Shown here in pieces: positions 11,240-22,619 of a stretch of 64,000 bases of DNA. The first letter of the stretch is position 1. Each line of letters begins with the position of its first letter. The position numbers and the translations under genes were made by a program. This stretch comes from Monosporascus cannonballus (lineage: Eukaryota; Ascomycota; Sordariomycetes; Xylariales). The notes beneath the pieces are model-generated. The model was given only the letters and a program-made list of their open reading frames with translations, did not search any database and was not told the DNA's origin. The DNA lies in NCBI GenBank assembly GCA_004154925.1, contig QJNS01000050.1, positions 62,001 through 126,000 of the forward strand. Reading direction: 5' to 3'.

Positions 11240-11801
11240 GCGCAGATTTATTAAAACGTTTAGTTCCAAGGTTATTTTTTGTTCAAATTGCATTCGTTTT
11301 AAAAAACCCGATTACTTTTATTTGGTTAACGTCCTAAGCTGTAATTGTTATAACCGTCGTTAACGCTTAGCTTGCGATGTATTGGACATAAATTTGTTGG
11401 TTAAAATCTGAAAAAAGCGAGTACGTTTGCAGAAAAAATATCGCGAAGTAGAAAATGCTCTAATAGCGCACTAAAAGGCTGCTGAAAAGAAAACGAAGGA
11501 ACTCGTTAGCCAGTTAAAATGTTTTCGGTTCTAATAAGACATTTTCGAAAAGAAAGCCATTGTAATCCTAAAGGAAAGGTATAAACTGGATTAATTAGAA
11601 AAATAAGAAATGTTGGAAGAAAAGCGTCGTCGCGTAAAGACAAAGCAGGTGTAGTTAGTTTCCGAGATAATCGTTATAACGGAGGCGTTTTCCCTCGATT
11701 AGAACGCCGCAGATTTGGATTTGAGTAGGGAATCGTTGTTGCCTGCGATCTTGGCCGCGTTGAAGATGGTCGATCAGGATTCTGGCGATGAAACGTCTTA
11801 A
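11240..11801 (+). pseudogene. Antisense relict ORF of element E: cysteine cluster plus basic coiled coil
   Basis: This frame is on the plus strand, opposite to E's gag-pol, between pol and the 3' LTR. It is one readable frame of about 185 codons. From 11280 it reads FCSNCIRFKKPDY, then about eight residues later CNCY and finally RLACD. This gives C-x2-C-x7-(Y)-x8-C-x2-(Y)-x7-C with Tyr at two Cys positions. From about 11420 a long charged helical stretch follows (LQKKYREVENALIAH, KKTKELVSQLK, EMLEEKRRRVKTKQ), then an acidic tail with DSGDETS before TAA at 11799. Around fourteen in-frame stops, mostly TAA or TAG at likely Gln positions, mark it as RIP-killed. Cys spacing followed by a coiled coil recalls fungal Zn2Cys6 regulators, but the basic residues of the classic motif are only partly present, so function is inference. 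Confidence 0.65.
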
Positions 11802-12054
11802 CCAGGTCCATCGTATTCGTTAAGTGGTTAAGTGGTTCCCAAATATTTTTTTCGTGTAAGTATTTTTTTTTTTACTTAATTGGGTATTGAACTTTGTTTT
11901 TGACCATTTTAAAGTCCAGTATTCGTTCGACTTTATATTTGTCAAAATTCTTTTTAAGCTTTAGAGTTATTTTTAACGAGGCGTTTTTGGGTGCTAGTTT
12001 TAATAAAGAAACGTAAAAAACGGGATATATCTTTATATTTTTAGGTTGCGATAA

Positions 12055-12241
12055 TGTCGTGGAATAGGGGTATCTATGTTAGTTATCAAGCTTTCAGCAT
12101 CTCGGAAGAACCTTATTTCGGCGCGCTTACAGTATATAAAGAGCTTTTTAACCACCGCTCCTTAAAGCTTAATTTTAGTCAAACAATTATCATTTCCCAC
12201 ATTTTATATTACCTTATCCTTTAATCAGCTTAAGTGTTACA
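12055..12241 (+). repeat. 5' LTR of Copia F
   Basis: 187 bp, TGTCGTGGAATAGGGG at the start and AAGTGTTACA at the end. It aligns over its whole length to 30215-30401 with scattered transitions. Confidence 0.93.
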
Positions 12242-12253
12242 GTTATAAGCCCG
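12242..12253 (+). promoter_or_regulatory. Primer binding site, half initiator-Met tRNA type
   Basis: GTTATAAGCCCG abuts the LTR. It equals the complement of the initiator tRNA anticodon-stem segment GGGCTCATAAC apart from one G-to-A change of RIP type. Copia elements that prime from a cleaved half of initiator tRNA are an established class. Confidence 0.75.
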
Positions 12254-12334
12254 GTATTTTAGCTATAGAAGATAATTACTGTTAAGTTAATTACAATTTG
12301 TTTTTTATTAATTTATAACCTTATTTCCGTTAAT

Positions 12335-15300
12335 ATGTCGGATAATCCCATATCCAAAGAGATAATCCTTCAGGATCGTTTTAATTACCCTAACTAGTAT
12401 CTCGCTTTATATTATAATGCTTTTTTGCGCGGCGTTTAGCACCTTATTAACCCAGACGCTTTTAACGTTAATTTTTTTAAAGGTGCTCGGACGATCTTAT
12501 TATTCGAATAATATATTGCCGATATTAACGTCCGAACCAGAGCCAAATATTAGGCAGATCTTGTCGAATAGGAGATCTTTAAGTAAGGTGGTATAATTTT
12601 ATAAGCTGCTTAAAATCGAAAAGCAGATAATTTCAAAAACGATTACGAAATTAATTTTAAACGCCTTACTATAAATTACTAAAAGCAGGCCAGGGAAATT
12701 TCCAGAATCAAAGTAAAATATGCCAATATTTAAATTTGGATTAACGCAATAATAAAAAGTAAAATTCTTAGAAACGCCCAAACCACCTTGGCGACCCAAG
12801 GAAAAACTACAATTCAGGATTTGCTTAAAAAGTTAAAGGATTAATTCGTTCTTTCGGAATTAAATATTATTATTATAATATGTGAAAAATATCGCAAAAT
12901 CTTACGTTTTGTTAAAATGGGCCGTATAAAACTTAATTACTAATACCAGATTTGGTTTATCGCTTATATTTAAGCTAAAGCGTCTAACGTTGAAGAAAAT
13001 AATAAAATATTTATAACAAAGGATTTTTTAAGTGTTTTAATAAAATATCTGATTCCCAATTAAATATAACGCAAATTTACCGAATTAATTAGGGATTTTT
13101 TTTTTTAAAAAACACTTATTAAAATCTTTAAAGAATTTAATAATTAGTTTTCGGCCTTATATTATAAAGATAAATTAAGCGCTAAAAGTAAAGCCCTTAA
13201 AATTTTCGTAACCTTAAGTAATAAATCACTTTCTAAAATAAACGCAACGTTATTACCTAATTCCGTTCCTTTTCCGTTTAAGGCACCTAATAAAAAAAGT
13301 TAAACATATCTATATCTCCATATATTAAATAAGAGATATCTGTAAAAGCTCGGCGAATGTGGTATATTCCGTTACGCGATTACGGGGGTAAGTATTTTAT
13401 AAGATCCGTTAAATTAATTTTATAAAACGGAAAAAAATCCAATTTTAATTTTTAAATTAGGCCAGTAAAAGAATTTCCGTTTGAAATTTTTTAAGCTTAT
13501 TAAATAAAAAAACGTTGAAAAAGTCAAAAGAATTATCGTCCAATAATAACGTTTAGTTCGGCAATATTATTATAACGTTATTCGATCTCTTGGTCTTTAT
13601 TACTTTTAAACCTGAATTAATAAGGATTTATATTATCATTAATTTCGACAGGTATTTTTTAACATTATTTATTTTAATCGATAACTATAAAGCAAGGTAT
13701 TTAGTAAAGAATGGAAACTTACTTATCTCTAGATGTTTCGTACTTAATATTACAGAATAAATAATAAAAGCAGAAATTTTATTACTTTCGATTAGCGGTA
13801 TTAAGTAACAAATAATTAAGAAATCGCTATTCGGAACAAGCAGAAAGCTAGAACATAATTTTATCTTTAAAGATATAATAATAATAAAAGGTTTTTGCGT
13901 TAACATTATCTCAAAAGCTTTGTTATATAAAGCCGAGATCTGGTATTACGAAATAAATTACTCTTTTAAAAGAAATAAAATTAACAACAACATTATTTTT
14001 ACAAACCTTATTCGTATCTATAATTTGACTTTTTTTAAATATAAACCGTTATCTTATTATTTAAATACCCCATCTAAAATTTCGTAAAACCCGGCAAGCA
14101 GTTTGGTATTTTCAATAATTAATAAAGAAAATACGAAAACATAAAAACAATCCCGGAATAATCTACGCCCTCGTACAGGAACAAAAAATCTTTAGCACCT
14201 TAAGTCTGGGCATTCAAGATCTATGGCATTAAGATTATTCGTTAAAAACGATAAAAACATTATTATTAACAGCAGTTCGCGCCTAAAATAAAAAAACTAT
14301 ATTCGTACGTACGCCTTTTAGGTAATTTCGAAACGTAAGCTACAAAGCCTAACCTTTGAACCATTTTAACGCATTATATAAAATTATTTTGATTATTTTA
14401 TAATTAATACTAGTTTTTAATAAGTTTTAATAATTAAAAACAAATATAATAAGAAACTTTTCGCCTTTTTTACAATCGACAGTTTTTTTTTAAAAAATCG
14501 GTTCGAATTATCAAAGATTTCGAACATTAAGTACGTAAATATTATAAGCTCCTTAATTACAAAATTAAGCAAAATAACAATATAAGGACGATCGTAATAA
14601 ACGGATTTACGGAATATCAAAAATGGTATGCCGAAAAAAGTATTAAACTGGAAATATCTTTTTTGCATATTAAAAAACTTGTAGGAAAAAAACAAACGAA
14701 AAGGCTAACAGTTAATTAATAAAACTTTTAAAATAATATTAGAAATATATTTCCATAAAACCCTTTAGCTTAAAGCAATAAACGTAATAACGTAATTATA
14801 TAATATAAACCTAAATTACGCGTATAATTTGCTAACTCCGAATAAAATATTTGTTTATTAATTAAAATACTATTTTCGCTAATATAATCCCGCCATTATT
14901 AATACGATTACTATAAATCTCAGACCAAACTGGTCTGGGATTTACGTATATGGCGTACGAACGTATCCGTTAAAAAAAACGCAAAACGAAAAAGAAAAGG
15001 CGAGTATTTAAAGTACAACTAAAAACTTATATTAGCTGTTAGGTAAAGTATCGAATTTTAATCTTTACCGAATATAAGTATCGGAATTTCGAAATGTTAT
15101 TATTACGCGTAATATTACATTTAATGAGGAAAGTTTTTATCAGCTAGATAAAGAAAAAAAAGAAACGCTTATCCTAGTTATACGTAAAAAAATTATAAAT
15201 AAGCTATATATCCCTAAGCACTTAGTTAAAAAAAATCCAATTTTCGAAATGCTTAATGCGTAAAATAACTTATATAACGATTATAGCACTTTAAAAACCG

Positions 15301-17540
15301 CAAATAATTCTGATCCCGAACATAAAAATTTAACAGGTAACTAACTAAAAAATCAGAACTCAGGAGTAAAAGAACTTATAGGCAAAACTGGATTTGATCG
15401 TAAATTTCTGACCCCTAAAAATACTCCTGATCTAAAAAGCGAATCCCAGGGAGACATTTAAAAGAACGCAACTTAGTAATTAACTAAAAGGAGCGATTTA
15501 TCGAAATATCTACAACTTAATCGTAACAAAAAAAAGCATTAATAAAACCTTTCGAAAAGTACACTTAACAAAGCCTATAGGTAATTCGGACAGCTCGCCA
15601 ATATCTAAAGTTAAACTCGAGATTTTTATAAATAAAAAATCGTTCGATAATTAGCAGGAACTTACGTATCGAATTTCCAAAACAAAAAGGAACAAAACAA
15701 AAAAAAACCGTAAACACCTATTCGCAAAAATAAAAGGTTACGAAAACGGGAAAATTCTAACGATTCCGAAAACGACAACGTTTATACCTTAAACGTTACC
15801 GTAATTTACGAGAACAACGCAATATGCTTAGCCCTAAATCGAAACTAGAAAAAGGTTATTTATATATTCTCGTCACTACAGTATACAGCAGAATAAAGAC
15901 ATAAGAAGCTGTACATTCTGCATATAATAATCGCAACAGCGGCACTGCAAAAAACGCGAAACGCCTTAGCGCTGTACCAAGCAGACCCAGGATCCATAGG
16001 GATCAGCTAAAAGCCAAACTGCCCAAATTTTAGAAAGATCTCGATAAACACCCCTTAAGGAACTCTTTTAAAAACGACGCTAAAAAGAGATTAAAGTATT
16101 TAAAAAATATAAAATATGAAAAGAAATTCCGATTACGTAAGCCGAATCTAAGTTAATTTTTTTAAAATAAATATTTACATATAAATTCGATAAAAATAGA
16201 TAATTAGAACGTTATAAATCACGCATTTACGTACGCGATAATCTGTAAGAAGCTAATTCGATTATCAGCATATACGTTATTATATTCGCAGCTAAATCCT
16301 TTCGAACCGTTATGGTTATAGCAGCCGAATTTGACCTTAAAGTTCGATAATTCGACGTAATACAGGCTTTTTTAAACGCTTTACGCGTAAAGCAGGCCCC
16401 GGTAATCTGTATTTTCTCAGACAGCTTTAAGAAAAACGAAATATATACAAAGTTCGAATAAGCTTTATACTTTCTCCAAAAAGCTATATTTGTTCTATTA
16501 CGAATAACGTATATTTATTCTTATATTTTTTGTAAACAATCTGTTACTTTTTTTATTACCGAAATTACTAGGATAAGGCTAATAAAACTATTTTGAAATT
16601 AAAGCGATTTTACGAACTTAAGGACTAAGAAAAAATAAGCTGATTTTTCGGCATTTACATAATCCGGAATAAATCAAAAAGGAAAATTATTTAGCGTATA
16701 ATTCGTATATCGAAAAAATTGCTATTTGCTTTAAGTTAACGAATAACGTTTATATTTTTCTAACGCCCTTAAAGATAAAAAAGCTTATTTCTAGTACCGG
16801 AATAACTTTTAAAAAGCAAATAAAAAGTTATTTAAAAACCTATTAGTTTTATCTTATATATAGCAGTAATAATCCGCCTAGACGTAACCTTCGCCGTATC
16901 CTTATTATCAAAGTTCCTGATTAACCCGTTAACTAAGCATATTGTAATAGTTAATAAGGTGATCCGCTATCTTTATTATATACGTTTTTTAGGGATCGTA
17001 TTTAAAAGTATAAATAAGGAAACCCAAATTCTTATAATCGTTAAAAACGTATCGTTCGTTAATAATTCCGAAATACGGCGATCTTTCTAGGGCTATATTA
17101 TGATGCTTTTTAGGGGGCCGGTTATATAAAAAGTTATTCGTTAAATAACAGCAACGACCTTTACGACTAAAACTAAAGTATTCGCGTTAAAGTATACGGC
17201 TAAAAAAGCTATTGCTTTTAAACGCCTATTTCGTAATCTTACGCTAAAGTTAGGCGAAGCTTAAAATATTTTCTGAGATAATTAATAAATAATTAAGTTA
17301 ATAATTAAAGAAAACGAAAAAATTATTATTAAGTTACGTTACGTTAATATTCAAAGCATATAGATGCACTAAAAGCAAAGTAAAGGATTATTTTACGTAA
17401 CTTATTTATTTACAAATTAAATACCTGCTAATAGATTAATAAAAACGTTTTTAGGCAATAATTTAAATATTTCAGGTTATTTTTTAAATTATAGGACTTA
17501 CGGCAGGTACTCTCGGAAAATCGCGATAGCAAGAATAATA
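12335..17540 (+). pseudogene. Copia F gag-pol polyprotein, RIP-killed
   Basis: The first ATG after the primer site (12335) starts MSDNPISKEIILQDRF, the gag end. The frame then continues with TAA/TAG at many Gln positions. A region at about 14080-14700 corresponds by position to integrase. The reverse transcriptase is clear at about 16150-16450: YKSRIYVRDNL, then FRTVMVIAAEFDLKVR and FDVIQAFLNA, which is the signature Copia block where the first strand-transfer helix lies. RNase H ends at about 17310-17540 with KLRYVNI-like and IPANRLIKTFLG blocks. The protein would have carried gag, protease, integrase, reverse transcriptase and RNase H in Copia order. Frame shifts and stops make it non-functional. 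Confidence 0.88.
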
Positions 17541-17629
17541 AAACATATAATTTCATTAGGCTCTAAGCTCCCCAGGCGAACCTTTTTTGTAAAAAAATAA
17601 AGAAGATATTACTATTATTGCTACTGTTA

Positions 17630-18395
17630 ACCCAGTAGCAGGTTTACGATCTCTCTAACCAAGACAAATATGCGCGTACGTACGGCAGCCGCGTCCGCAG
17701 GCGCAGGTACGACCGACGGCACGGTAGGCGCAAATACCGGCTGCTTCTCTTTTTCTTCCTACTTTTATTATTACTTTTGCTCCTTTTCGAAAAGGGCGTA
17801 TACGGCAGCGCGCAAACGGCGGATTTCCTGTAATATAATTAACAGTTTCTCTAAAATATACGAATTAAACAGGGCAAGCAGGAAAAAACTTATAACGGAA
17901 TTAATATTAATTACGAAAACCGTTACCAGGCGTATGGTAAGCGGTCGGACGAGGATAAAGCTAATTAACGGTTAAAAAGAGAAAAAAAAACCCGGGAATT
18001 AAAAAGGTACGTATACCGGAATATAGGTGTACCTCGAGATATAACGCTAATAACGATTATTTACAGTAACGTCGAAATATTCGTTAATATTTTTGCCCGT
18101 GAATGCGGAACGCAGGTATCCCAAATAAGGCTTGGCGTAATACGCGTTACGTGCCGGACGCATACGTTAGCGGTTGGCCGCCGGTATGGCAGGTGCGGGC
18201 GAAACAGGCGGCGCAGGGGGAACAGGCGCGGCAGGAACGGGCACGGGCGAAACGGGCGCGGGCGCGGGCGCGGGAACAGATGCGAACGCGGCTACGGCGG
18301 CGTCGGCATCGGCTGCTACGGCAGCGGCGTTAATACGCGTACGGCGCGCTTTGCGAACGCGGGCGGCGACCGCGAATTACGCGGCGGAAATATAA
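17630..18395 (-). pseudogene. Antisense Pro/Ala-rich relict frame in the 3' region of Copia F
   Basis: A GC-rich stretch, strongly so at 18100-18390, lies between F pol and the insertion of G. On the minus strand, opposite to pol, a frame begins with Ala-rich and then Pro-Ala-Val repeats (APAPAPVSPVPVPAA), then GYLRSAFTGKNINEYFDVTVNN at about 18030-18110. After a frame break come LEKLLIILQEIRRLRAAVYALFEKEQK (about 17770-17860), a helical segment, and VPSVVPAPADAAAV. Plus-strand frames over the same bases read as low-complexity Gly-Ala or Arg-Ala and look like shadows. I do not recognise the family; a gag-like or captured ORF is possible. The minus-strand choice rests on the block at 18030-18110 and on the analogous antisense frames in the Gypsy elements. 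Confidence 0.4.
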
Positions 18396-18439
18396 CAAGA
18401 TATTTTATTACAATTGTTATTAATAAATTTACGTAAAAT

Positions 18440-18502
18440 TATTTAGGAGTAATATATATTTACGATATTATTGATATTATTATTATTATTAATAATTATA
18501 AT
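18440..18502. repeat. (ATT)n microsatellite at the insertion site of G
   Basis: Runs of ATT directly precede the TA duplication on the left of G, and (AAT)n follows G on the right at 29837-29862. This suggests that G inserted into a simple repeat inside F's 3' region. Confidence 0.7.
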
Positions 18503-18504
18503 TA

Positions 18505-18545
18505 ACGTAATCTACAAGCGAAACGCCCATATAAGCGAAACGCCC
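18505..18545 (+). repeat. Left terminal inverted repeat of G
   Basis: The repeat starts ACGTAATC and holds two AAGCGAAACGCCC units. The right end at 29794-29834 matches it on the opposite strand with C-to-T type differences. Confidence 0.85.
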
Positions 18546-18599
18546 ACTTTAACCACCCCATTGCACATATTCAGTTTCTGAATAACCATACCATACTTA

Positions 18600-18898
18600 A
18601 ATTAATTGAAATTATTCGGAATAATCTTTATTAAACGTATCTATTACTTCCTAACAAGCACGCGCATTATGTCCGGGCTTACCGCAGACGCCACAGCACC
18701 GTTTCTTTCTTACAACCCTTTTGCGACGACTACCTTCCGCCATTATTTCCTATATTGGTTCGCCATTACCCTTTTTTTCGGCCTGGAAAACCTCCCCCTC
18801 TTAAAAAGTAAGTGATCCTCTTTTTTGGAGAGGTTTGTTTTTGGTCCTTCGGCGCTTGCTGAAAATGTGATTAATCTCGCGAAGGTAACCGACCTTAT
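18600..18898 (-). pseudogene. Transposase of G, C-terminal part with a CCHC zinc knuckle
   Basis: On the minus strand the frame reads CGVCGKPGHNARAC at about 18658-18700 and then a stop. This is a perfect C-x2-C-x4-H-x4-C zinc knuckle. Such a knuckle close to the C-terminus is what I recall from many fungal Fot1/pogo transposases. A basic stretch (SRRKRVVRKKR) precedes it. This part is notably little mutated. Upstream the frame is broken at 18899 by element H and resumes at 21577. Confidence 0.75.
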
Positions 18899-18911
18899 TA
18901 TTAAAAAAAAC

Positions 18912-18985
18912 TTACCTCATATTGATCAGGACCCCATTTTGGAGGTTGTGGCTGCGCCTGCGGCGCAGCAGCCGTAGCCACAGCT
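18912..18985. repeat. Left end of H with GC hairpin
   Basis: TTACCTCATATTGATCAGG is followed by GGCTGCGCCTGCGGCGCAGC, an almost perfect stem (GCTGCGCC / GGCGCAGC) with a 3 bp loop, and then GCCGTAGCCAC, which can extend pairing with the preceding GTGGCT. The same hairpin, slightly mutated, is at about 1283-1300. Confidence 0.65.
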
Positions 18986-20600
18986 ATAGCTTTTAATCAA
19001 GAAATATCTGTTAGAGATCTAATATATTAGCTAAACTCTTTTAAAAATAATACCTACAAAAACAACAAAACCTCCAAAATAAGGCCTAATGGCAAATTGT
19101 AATTTTTTCGTTCCGTTTAGTACGCTCTTATACAAATTCGTAAAAATTATTAATATTAACTTTAATAATATATATTAATTACGAAATTCCCAGTACTATA
19201 ACTTAAATAATTTAACGTAAAATTAAAATCTTTATTACTTAATATAATAATGGTTTTAATTAATATATAAATAAAAATTATTATAATAAAAAATAACCCA
19301 AAATTACGATTAATATATGTTATAACATTTTATCCCCCCGGGCCAATATAATAACAACATAACCTTATAAGCCAAAATAATAATATATAAGGCATAAAAT
19401 CGCCCGTAATAAATCCCGAAATATATTCTTTTTAAATTAAATAAATACGGATAATATATTCGAAAATTTAAGATAAATACCTTAAACCTTCGAACATTTA
19501 ATTTTTCAAAGTAAAACGTTTATCTTTATATAATACTTTTACCGGTTTTTTGCCGATATAAACGTAATTAACCTATATGCCAATATTATGTATACGGCTA
19601 ATAACCTTATAGAAACTTTGCGTTATTAATTTATTCGTCTTATATTAGGCGTTATACTTAACGAATAAGGCCGTATTTTACGAAAAAAACAAATCGATAT
19701 AGTACATAATTTAGTTTTCGGAAAACTTAATATTTTTTCGTTATTAAAATAAACTTTAGAAAATCCTTAATTATGTAAGCCTTTTCGTTAATAACTAATT
19801 TAATTATTATCCAAATTATATTATTAATTAAACTGGCGGAAAAATAATAAATTTTTGTATTAATAATTTTATATTTTATTCTTATTTTAATATCCGTAAA
19901 TACGAAAAAACTTAATTTAAAAATCTTTAACCGTATAATTGCCGAATAATATAATTATATTATTTTTAATTTTAAATATATATCGAACGATTAATTTAAA
20001 ATTATTATATTAAATTTTATTTTCGAACGATAATATAATTTCATTATTATTAACGAACTATATTTATTATTAAAATAAAAACCTTTCCGGCCTAAATATA
20101 TTAATATTTATATTTTGCGTTTTATTTTTTTTGCTTACATATATTAATTTGCATATATAATAATTACTAGTAATATCACAAAAAAAAAGATTACGAAATA
20201 TAGCGGTTTTCGTTAAATCGGCGGCCTAACTAAATATGGCTATAAGGCGGAAGTCCAACGTTTTAATATTAATCGTTCCGAAATCGATATTGTTATTTTT
20301 CCCATATCCGGAAATTAACGTTCAAATTAAAGGTATTTAGATTTCCTAATAGCTAATATATCCGGGCCATCAAGTAATATCCCCTTAATCCAGCTTAACA
20401 GCTTACGTTTTATTATTAAAACTATTATTTATGTTCATAGCAGGGCGAAAACCATGGACATCCGCAACCACCTGATTAAAACTATGGTAAACCGGGGGTA
20501 TTTGTCGAAGGTTATAAAAAAAGCTATTAAGTTTTATAATTCCGAAATACTTGAAGATAATAGAAACCTGCCTAGTAAATAGGGTAAGTAATTGCCGTTA
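18986..20600. other. H internal region, degraded, coding strand unclear
   Basis: Heavily RIP-mutated sequence. A plus-strand frame is readable near 20440-20580 (TMDIRNHLIKTMVNRGYLSKVIKK), but the minus strand is about as open there, so neither is called. No transposase motif was found. Confidence 0.4.
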
Positions 20601-20789
20601 ATTTTGGAAATTATCCTAATTATAATAGCTAAAATCATGAAAAAAATATATAAGAATATCCGGATCGTTATTATTATAAAACCGTTTTGTTTTCCGCTTT
20701 GTATTATATAACTGCTATTTTTTCCTTAGATATATAATTACCTAATTTAAAAGTTTAAATTAATTAAGGGTAAACGTTTTTACAAAATG

Positions 20790-21113
20790 TTAACTTTCAT
20801 CTAAGGTAGTATGGATTACTTTAACTTTGAATAATACCTTTTCCGGCGGGCGACGGAATCCAGGCCCTTTTGCAAAAGCTACAAACTTCCCGTATAATGT
20901 ATTATGGTATCTGCATATAACGGGGTCCTGATCAGCCGGAATTAAAAATTCCTGCCAACTTTCGTATGCTAACAGCTTTTCGCATATTTGTTCTTCTTTT
21001 AAAACGTTAATTAATCGGTTAATCCGAACGGTCGAACTAGTAATTCGGCCTAAATCGTCGCAAAAAACCCAATTACGAATAAAATTTTCAAACGTTACAT
21101 TAGTTCTTTTATG
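20790..21113 (-). pseudogene. Unknown conserved ORF of element H (about 107 codons)
   Basis: Uninterrupted frame on the minus strand from 21113 to the TAA at 20790-20792, with no Met at its start, so it is a fragment or an exon. Readable blocks are FENFIRNWVFCDDLGRIT, INRLINVLKEEQICEKLL, YESWQEFLIPADQDPVI and GPGFRRPPEKVLFKVK. The same frame is present at 63568-63891 with mainly silent or RIP-type changes (Trp and Gln codons turned to stops), which supports true coding. I do not recognise the family. It is the only long open frame near the right end of H. Confidence 0.6.
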
Positions 21114-21436
21114 TTAATACTAAAAATTCAAGGTACGCGTACGTATATTTTGTTCTAAGGGCGTAGCCCGGTAAAACTAAGAGAATTCGGATTTATCGTA
21201 TTTTAAAAAAGAGGATAATAACGCAACAGGCTCGGGCTGCAACTATTATACACGTTGCGGTCTAGGAATAGCAAATAGGTCCTGATCAGGACCAGAATAG
21301 TATTGATAATAAGCTATAGCAGAAATAACAGTATATATATATATTTATAAAAAACGTTTTGTTGTTAAGTTATTACGGATTTTCGTTTTGTTAAAGAAGC
21401 AAATATATTAAACGAAACCGTTTTTACGCAATTACA

Positions 21437-21560
21437 ACTCAGGCCTCGCTGGCTCGTTACGGGGATTTGGGATTTGATTGGTTAATATTTAGCGTTATGG
21501 AGCGGTACTTGAGTAACTTTGAAAAAATTAGGAAAACGAGCCAGGGAGGCCTAAGCTAGC
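21437..21560. repeat. Fold-back repeat at the right end of H
   Basis: CTCAGGCCTCGCTGGCTCGTT at 21438 is inverted at about 21535-21557 (ACGAGCCAGGGAGGCCTAAGCT), with about 75 bp between. The same structure is at 63115-63235 in the second H copy, partly decayed by RIP. It could be part of the H terminus or a small inserted fold-back element. Confidence 0.7.
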
Positions 21561-21576
21561 TGAGGTAAAAAAAAAA

Positions 21577-22204
21577 CGACCTTATACAGTAAATAATTTG
21601 TACCTTTAGCCAAATAATTTACCGCTTCGATTATAATTGTCGGCGGATTATCTTAATTATTTATAATTTTATTTTTTTAAATAATTAAATTACAAAATTG
21701 TTTTTTCGAAAGTTTTAAATATTTTACGTTCGAAATAAAAGGGTAAAAATAAGGGAAAAACGGTTAGTATTCGAAATGGTTGTCGGATATCTAATTACGA
21801 AATAACATATTCGGAATTTAATAAAATAAGGCCAGTATCGCAGAAACCGGCTTTGATATTTTCAAAGATTATAAACGTTTTAAACGTTTCGTAAAAACAG
21901 ATAAAAAAGTCTTCCTTAATAACGTGCGTATTATAACGCCTTATAAAATTCTCGATATAGCGACCGTAAGCCCGTTTTAACGAAAAAAAAACATATTACA
22001 TTAAAAGGCTAAAATTTATAAAAAAATTAAGGAAATATATAAAACATAATAATATTATATTCCTTGCAGTATTTTTCAAATTCTATCGAATAATAACTTT
22101 CGTAACCGTTAAAGATAAAAAAACGTTTGGTATCTTTTATATGCGCTTTGGTATGTTCGTCGAAATATTTAACCTAATCCAGATTTAAAGCGTTCGTCGT
22201 CCAA
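21577..22204 (-). pseudogene. Transposase of G, central part with the second catalytic position
   Basis: Reading leftwards on the minus strand from the A insertion site: TNALNLD, VKYFDEHTKAHIKDTKRFFIFNGYESYYS, FEKYCKEYNII. This is the DDE core of Fot1/pogo transposases, whose family form has LxxDGHxSH at the second Asp. Here the Asp reads as Asn (codon at 22108-22110), a RIP-type change that would abolish catalysis. The frame continues with several stops to 21577, where H begins. The right boundary 22200-22204 (TCCAA) is the duplicated target of A. Confidence 0.88.
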
Positions 22205-22610
22205 TGTTACAACCCAAACCAGCTGGGCCTGCGAAAACGGTTCAGCCAAGATCACAAGCTACGCTAGTTCAGGGTTACGTAATCAGTGCTTAGCAGGTCT
22301 CAACTGAGCACGACTAAGCACGACTAAGTACGACTGAATAGCATTAAGCAGCCGTTCAGCAAGGCTTTGCTAAGCAGAGATAAGCAGTAATAAGGGAATT
22401 AGGATATATACGTTTATTAATTCCATAATTTAAACAGCTTTAGCTTATAACAAATTATTTATTAATATTAATTATTTACAATATAATATTCCCGGTATTA
22501 AAAGATATAATATATTATTATATTTATTGCTTAGATTTTTACGATACTTTTTTAATATAAACCCGTACGATTAAGGTTTAATAATTGGTTAAACTATATA
22601 ATTCGTTATA
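22205..22610 (+). repeat. 5' LTR of element A
   Basis: It starts TGTTACAACCCAAACCAGC and ends at ATTCGTTATA. The U3 part has a run of (G)CACGACTAAG decamer-like repeats (about 22305-22345). GGATATATACG near 22402 is a likely TATA box. The second half holds the core shared with all related LTRs. Confidence 0.92.
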
Positions 22611-22619
22611 CGTTATAAG

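Larger units (their letters stand above)
18899..21576. mobile_element. DNA element H, 2.7 kb, 9 bp target duplication, unclassified
   Basis: Perfect 9 bp repeats CGACCTTAT lie at 18890-18898 and 21577-21585, inside the transposase of G. The inserted segment has inverted ends carrying TTACCTCA behind short A/T runs (left TTAAAAAAAACTTACCTCA; right TGAGGTAAAAAAAAAA). A 9 bp duplication suggests a Mutator-like or related DNA transposon, but no DDE domain could be read. The right end contains a ~120 bp fold-back and then a conserved unknown frame on the minus strand. Related ends occur at 1243-1325 and 63108-64000, so H is a repeated family. Confidence 0.8.

Noticed and set aside
18103..18395. 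Plus-strand Arg-rich and Gly/Ala-rich frames
   Set aside because: Low-complexity readings of a GC-rich repeat. The minus-strand frame contains a protein-like block, so these are probably shadows.
18470..18502. (ATT)n and (AAT)n tracts as CRISPR-like or regulatory repeats
   Set aside because: They are simple microsatellites at the insertion site of transposon G.
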